DNA from: Erysipelothrix sp.
GTDB taxonomy: Bacteria > Bacillota_I > Bacilli_A > Erysipelotrichales > Erysipelotrichaceae
Reading direction: 5' to 3'
Assembly (NCBI GenBank): GCA_012512495.1
Contig: JAAZEC010000126.1
Location: 1-5,422 of the forward strand
DNA: 5,422 nt
Below the pieces are notes generated by a model, which searched no databases, was not told the DNA's origin, and worked only from the letters and a program-made list of their open reading frames with translations. Every line of letters begins with the position of its first letter. Positions within the stretch are counted from its first letter, which is position 1. Below, in pieces: positions 4,794 through 5,422 of this stretch. Both the position numbers and the translations under genes were made by a program.

Positions 4794-5422
4794 ATGATTC
4801 AATTCAAGAAAATTGTAAAACGGTACGCTCCTGATGTGTTGGCACTTGACGAACTCGACCTGTTCATCCCAGAGGGTAAAATCTTTGGCATCATAGGCCT
4901 CTCGGGAGCCGGTAAATCCACGCTCTTAAGAACGATCAATGGACTGGAGAAGGTGGACCAGGGGGAAGTCCTCCTCCAGGGAGTTGATATCCAACAACTG
5001 AACAGCCAAGAACTGTTGAAGAAGAGACAGGATATCGGGATTATTTTTCAAAACTTCAACCTACTGTCCCAACAAGACGTCTTAAACAATGTACTCTTAC
5101 CACTGAAAATCGCAGGCAAAGACAAAAAGTCTTCCTTGGCCAAGGCACATCATCTACTGGAACTGGTAGGTCTGAGTGATAAGTTGAAGGCTTATCCGGC
5201 TCAGTTGTCCGGTGGTCAACAACAACGGGTGGCCATTGCCAGGGCATTGGCTAACGATCCCTCGATCCTGTTGGTGGATGAGGCGACATCTGCCCTAGAT
5301 CCTCAGACGACTAACTCGATACTACAGCTGCTTAAGGATATCCATCGCCAGATTGGTATCACGATTGTACTCATCACCCATGAAATGAGCGTCATTGAAG
5401 CCATTTGTGATGAGGTCGCGAT
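4794..5422 (+). CDS. metN: Methionine ABC importer ATP-binding protein MetN (3' part outside window)
   Basis: Cytoplasmic ATPase that pairs with the permease MetI and lipoprotein MetQ to import methionine (family: D/L-methionine and derivatives). The 209 visible residues cover the whole nucleotide-binding core: Walker A GLSGAGKST (35-43), Q-loop Q86 in IIFQNFNLL, signature LSGGQQQR (138-145), Walker B ILLVDEA (158-164), D-loop SALD (166-169) and H-loop H196 in LITHEM. The stretches STLLRTINGLE, VGLSDKLKAYPAQLSGG and DEATSALDPQTT are typical of MetN as opposed to other polar amino acid importers. The C-terminal methionine-sensing (ACT-like) domain usual in MetN would lie beyond the window. The start follows AAAGGAAG (4782-4789) at good spacing. 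The methionine-codon leader upstream independently supports the substrate call. metI and metQ are expected next but not seen. Confidence 0.92.
   Translation, partial: MIQFKKIVKRYAPDVLALDELDLFIPEGKIFGIIGLSGAGKSTLLRTINGLEKVDQGEVLLQGVDIQQLNSQELLKKRQDIGIIFQNFNLLSQQDVLNNVLLPLKIAGKDKKSSLAKAHHLLELVGLSDKLKAYPAQLSGGQQQRVAIARALANDPSILLVDEATSALDPQTTNSILQLLKDIHRQIGITIVLITHEMSVIEAICDEVA

Noticed and set aside
1..5422. Insertion sequences, CRISPR, phage or integrative elements
   Set aside because: No transposase or integrase-like coding sequence, no regularly spaced repeats and no terminal inverted repeats were seen. The genes are housekeeping or transport.

Overview
The window looks like chromosomal DNA from a low-to-moderate-GC Bacillota (Firmicutes). 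Strong purine-rich Shine-Dalgarno sites, sigma-A type promoters, intrinsic terminators, a long bifunctional Rel protein and a staphylococcal-type class I fructose-bisphosphate aldolase all point there. I cannot place it to family from the sequence alone. There is no sign of a mobile element, CRISPR array, tRNA or rRNA.

Layout. (1) 1-2251: the last codons of what is probably rsmE, a small intrinsic terminator, then full-length rel (RelA/SpoT (p)ppGpp synthetase/hydrolase). (2) 2263-3075: an aldo/keto reductase with a TTG start, 11 bases after rel, ending in a terminator that overlaps its own stop codon. (3) 3089-3976, minus strand: class I fructose-bisphosphate aldolase, converging on the same terminator. 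(4) 4091-4590: a divergent pair of small cytoplasmic proteins (a DUF4177-like protein and an unrecognised 101-residue protein) with overlapping stop and start codons. (5) 4587-5422: a methionine-transport operon beginning with metN, which runs off the window.

The most notable element lies between 4587 and 4793. A good promoter (TTGACA-18-TAGAAT) is followed by a 21-codon leader ORF that starts MKQMAMMMMW, with six Met codons in its first nine. After it come a 7-bp intrinsic terminator with a T7 tail and a perfect 10-bp alternative pairing. That pairing joins the distal part of the leader ORF to the 5' arm and loop of the terminator. The two folds exclude each other. This is the architecture of ribosome-mediated transcription attenuation (as in trp, his and leu leaders), here apparently reading methionyl-tRNA supply to control a MetN-type importer. 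Bacillota methionine genes are better known for SAM riboswitches (S-box), Met T-boxes or protein regulators, and none of those RNA signatures is visible here.

The rest is ordinary housekeeping: stringent response, a redox enzyme, glycolysis and two uncharacterised small proteins. Every gap between genes is shorter than 300 bases. The longest, 4591-4793, is filled by the attenuator.
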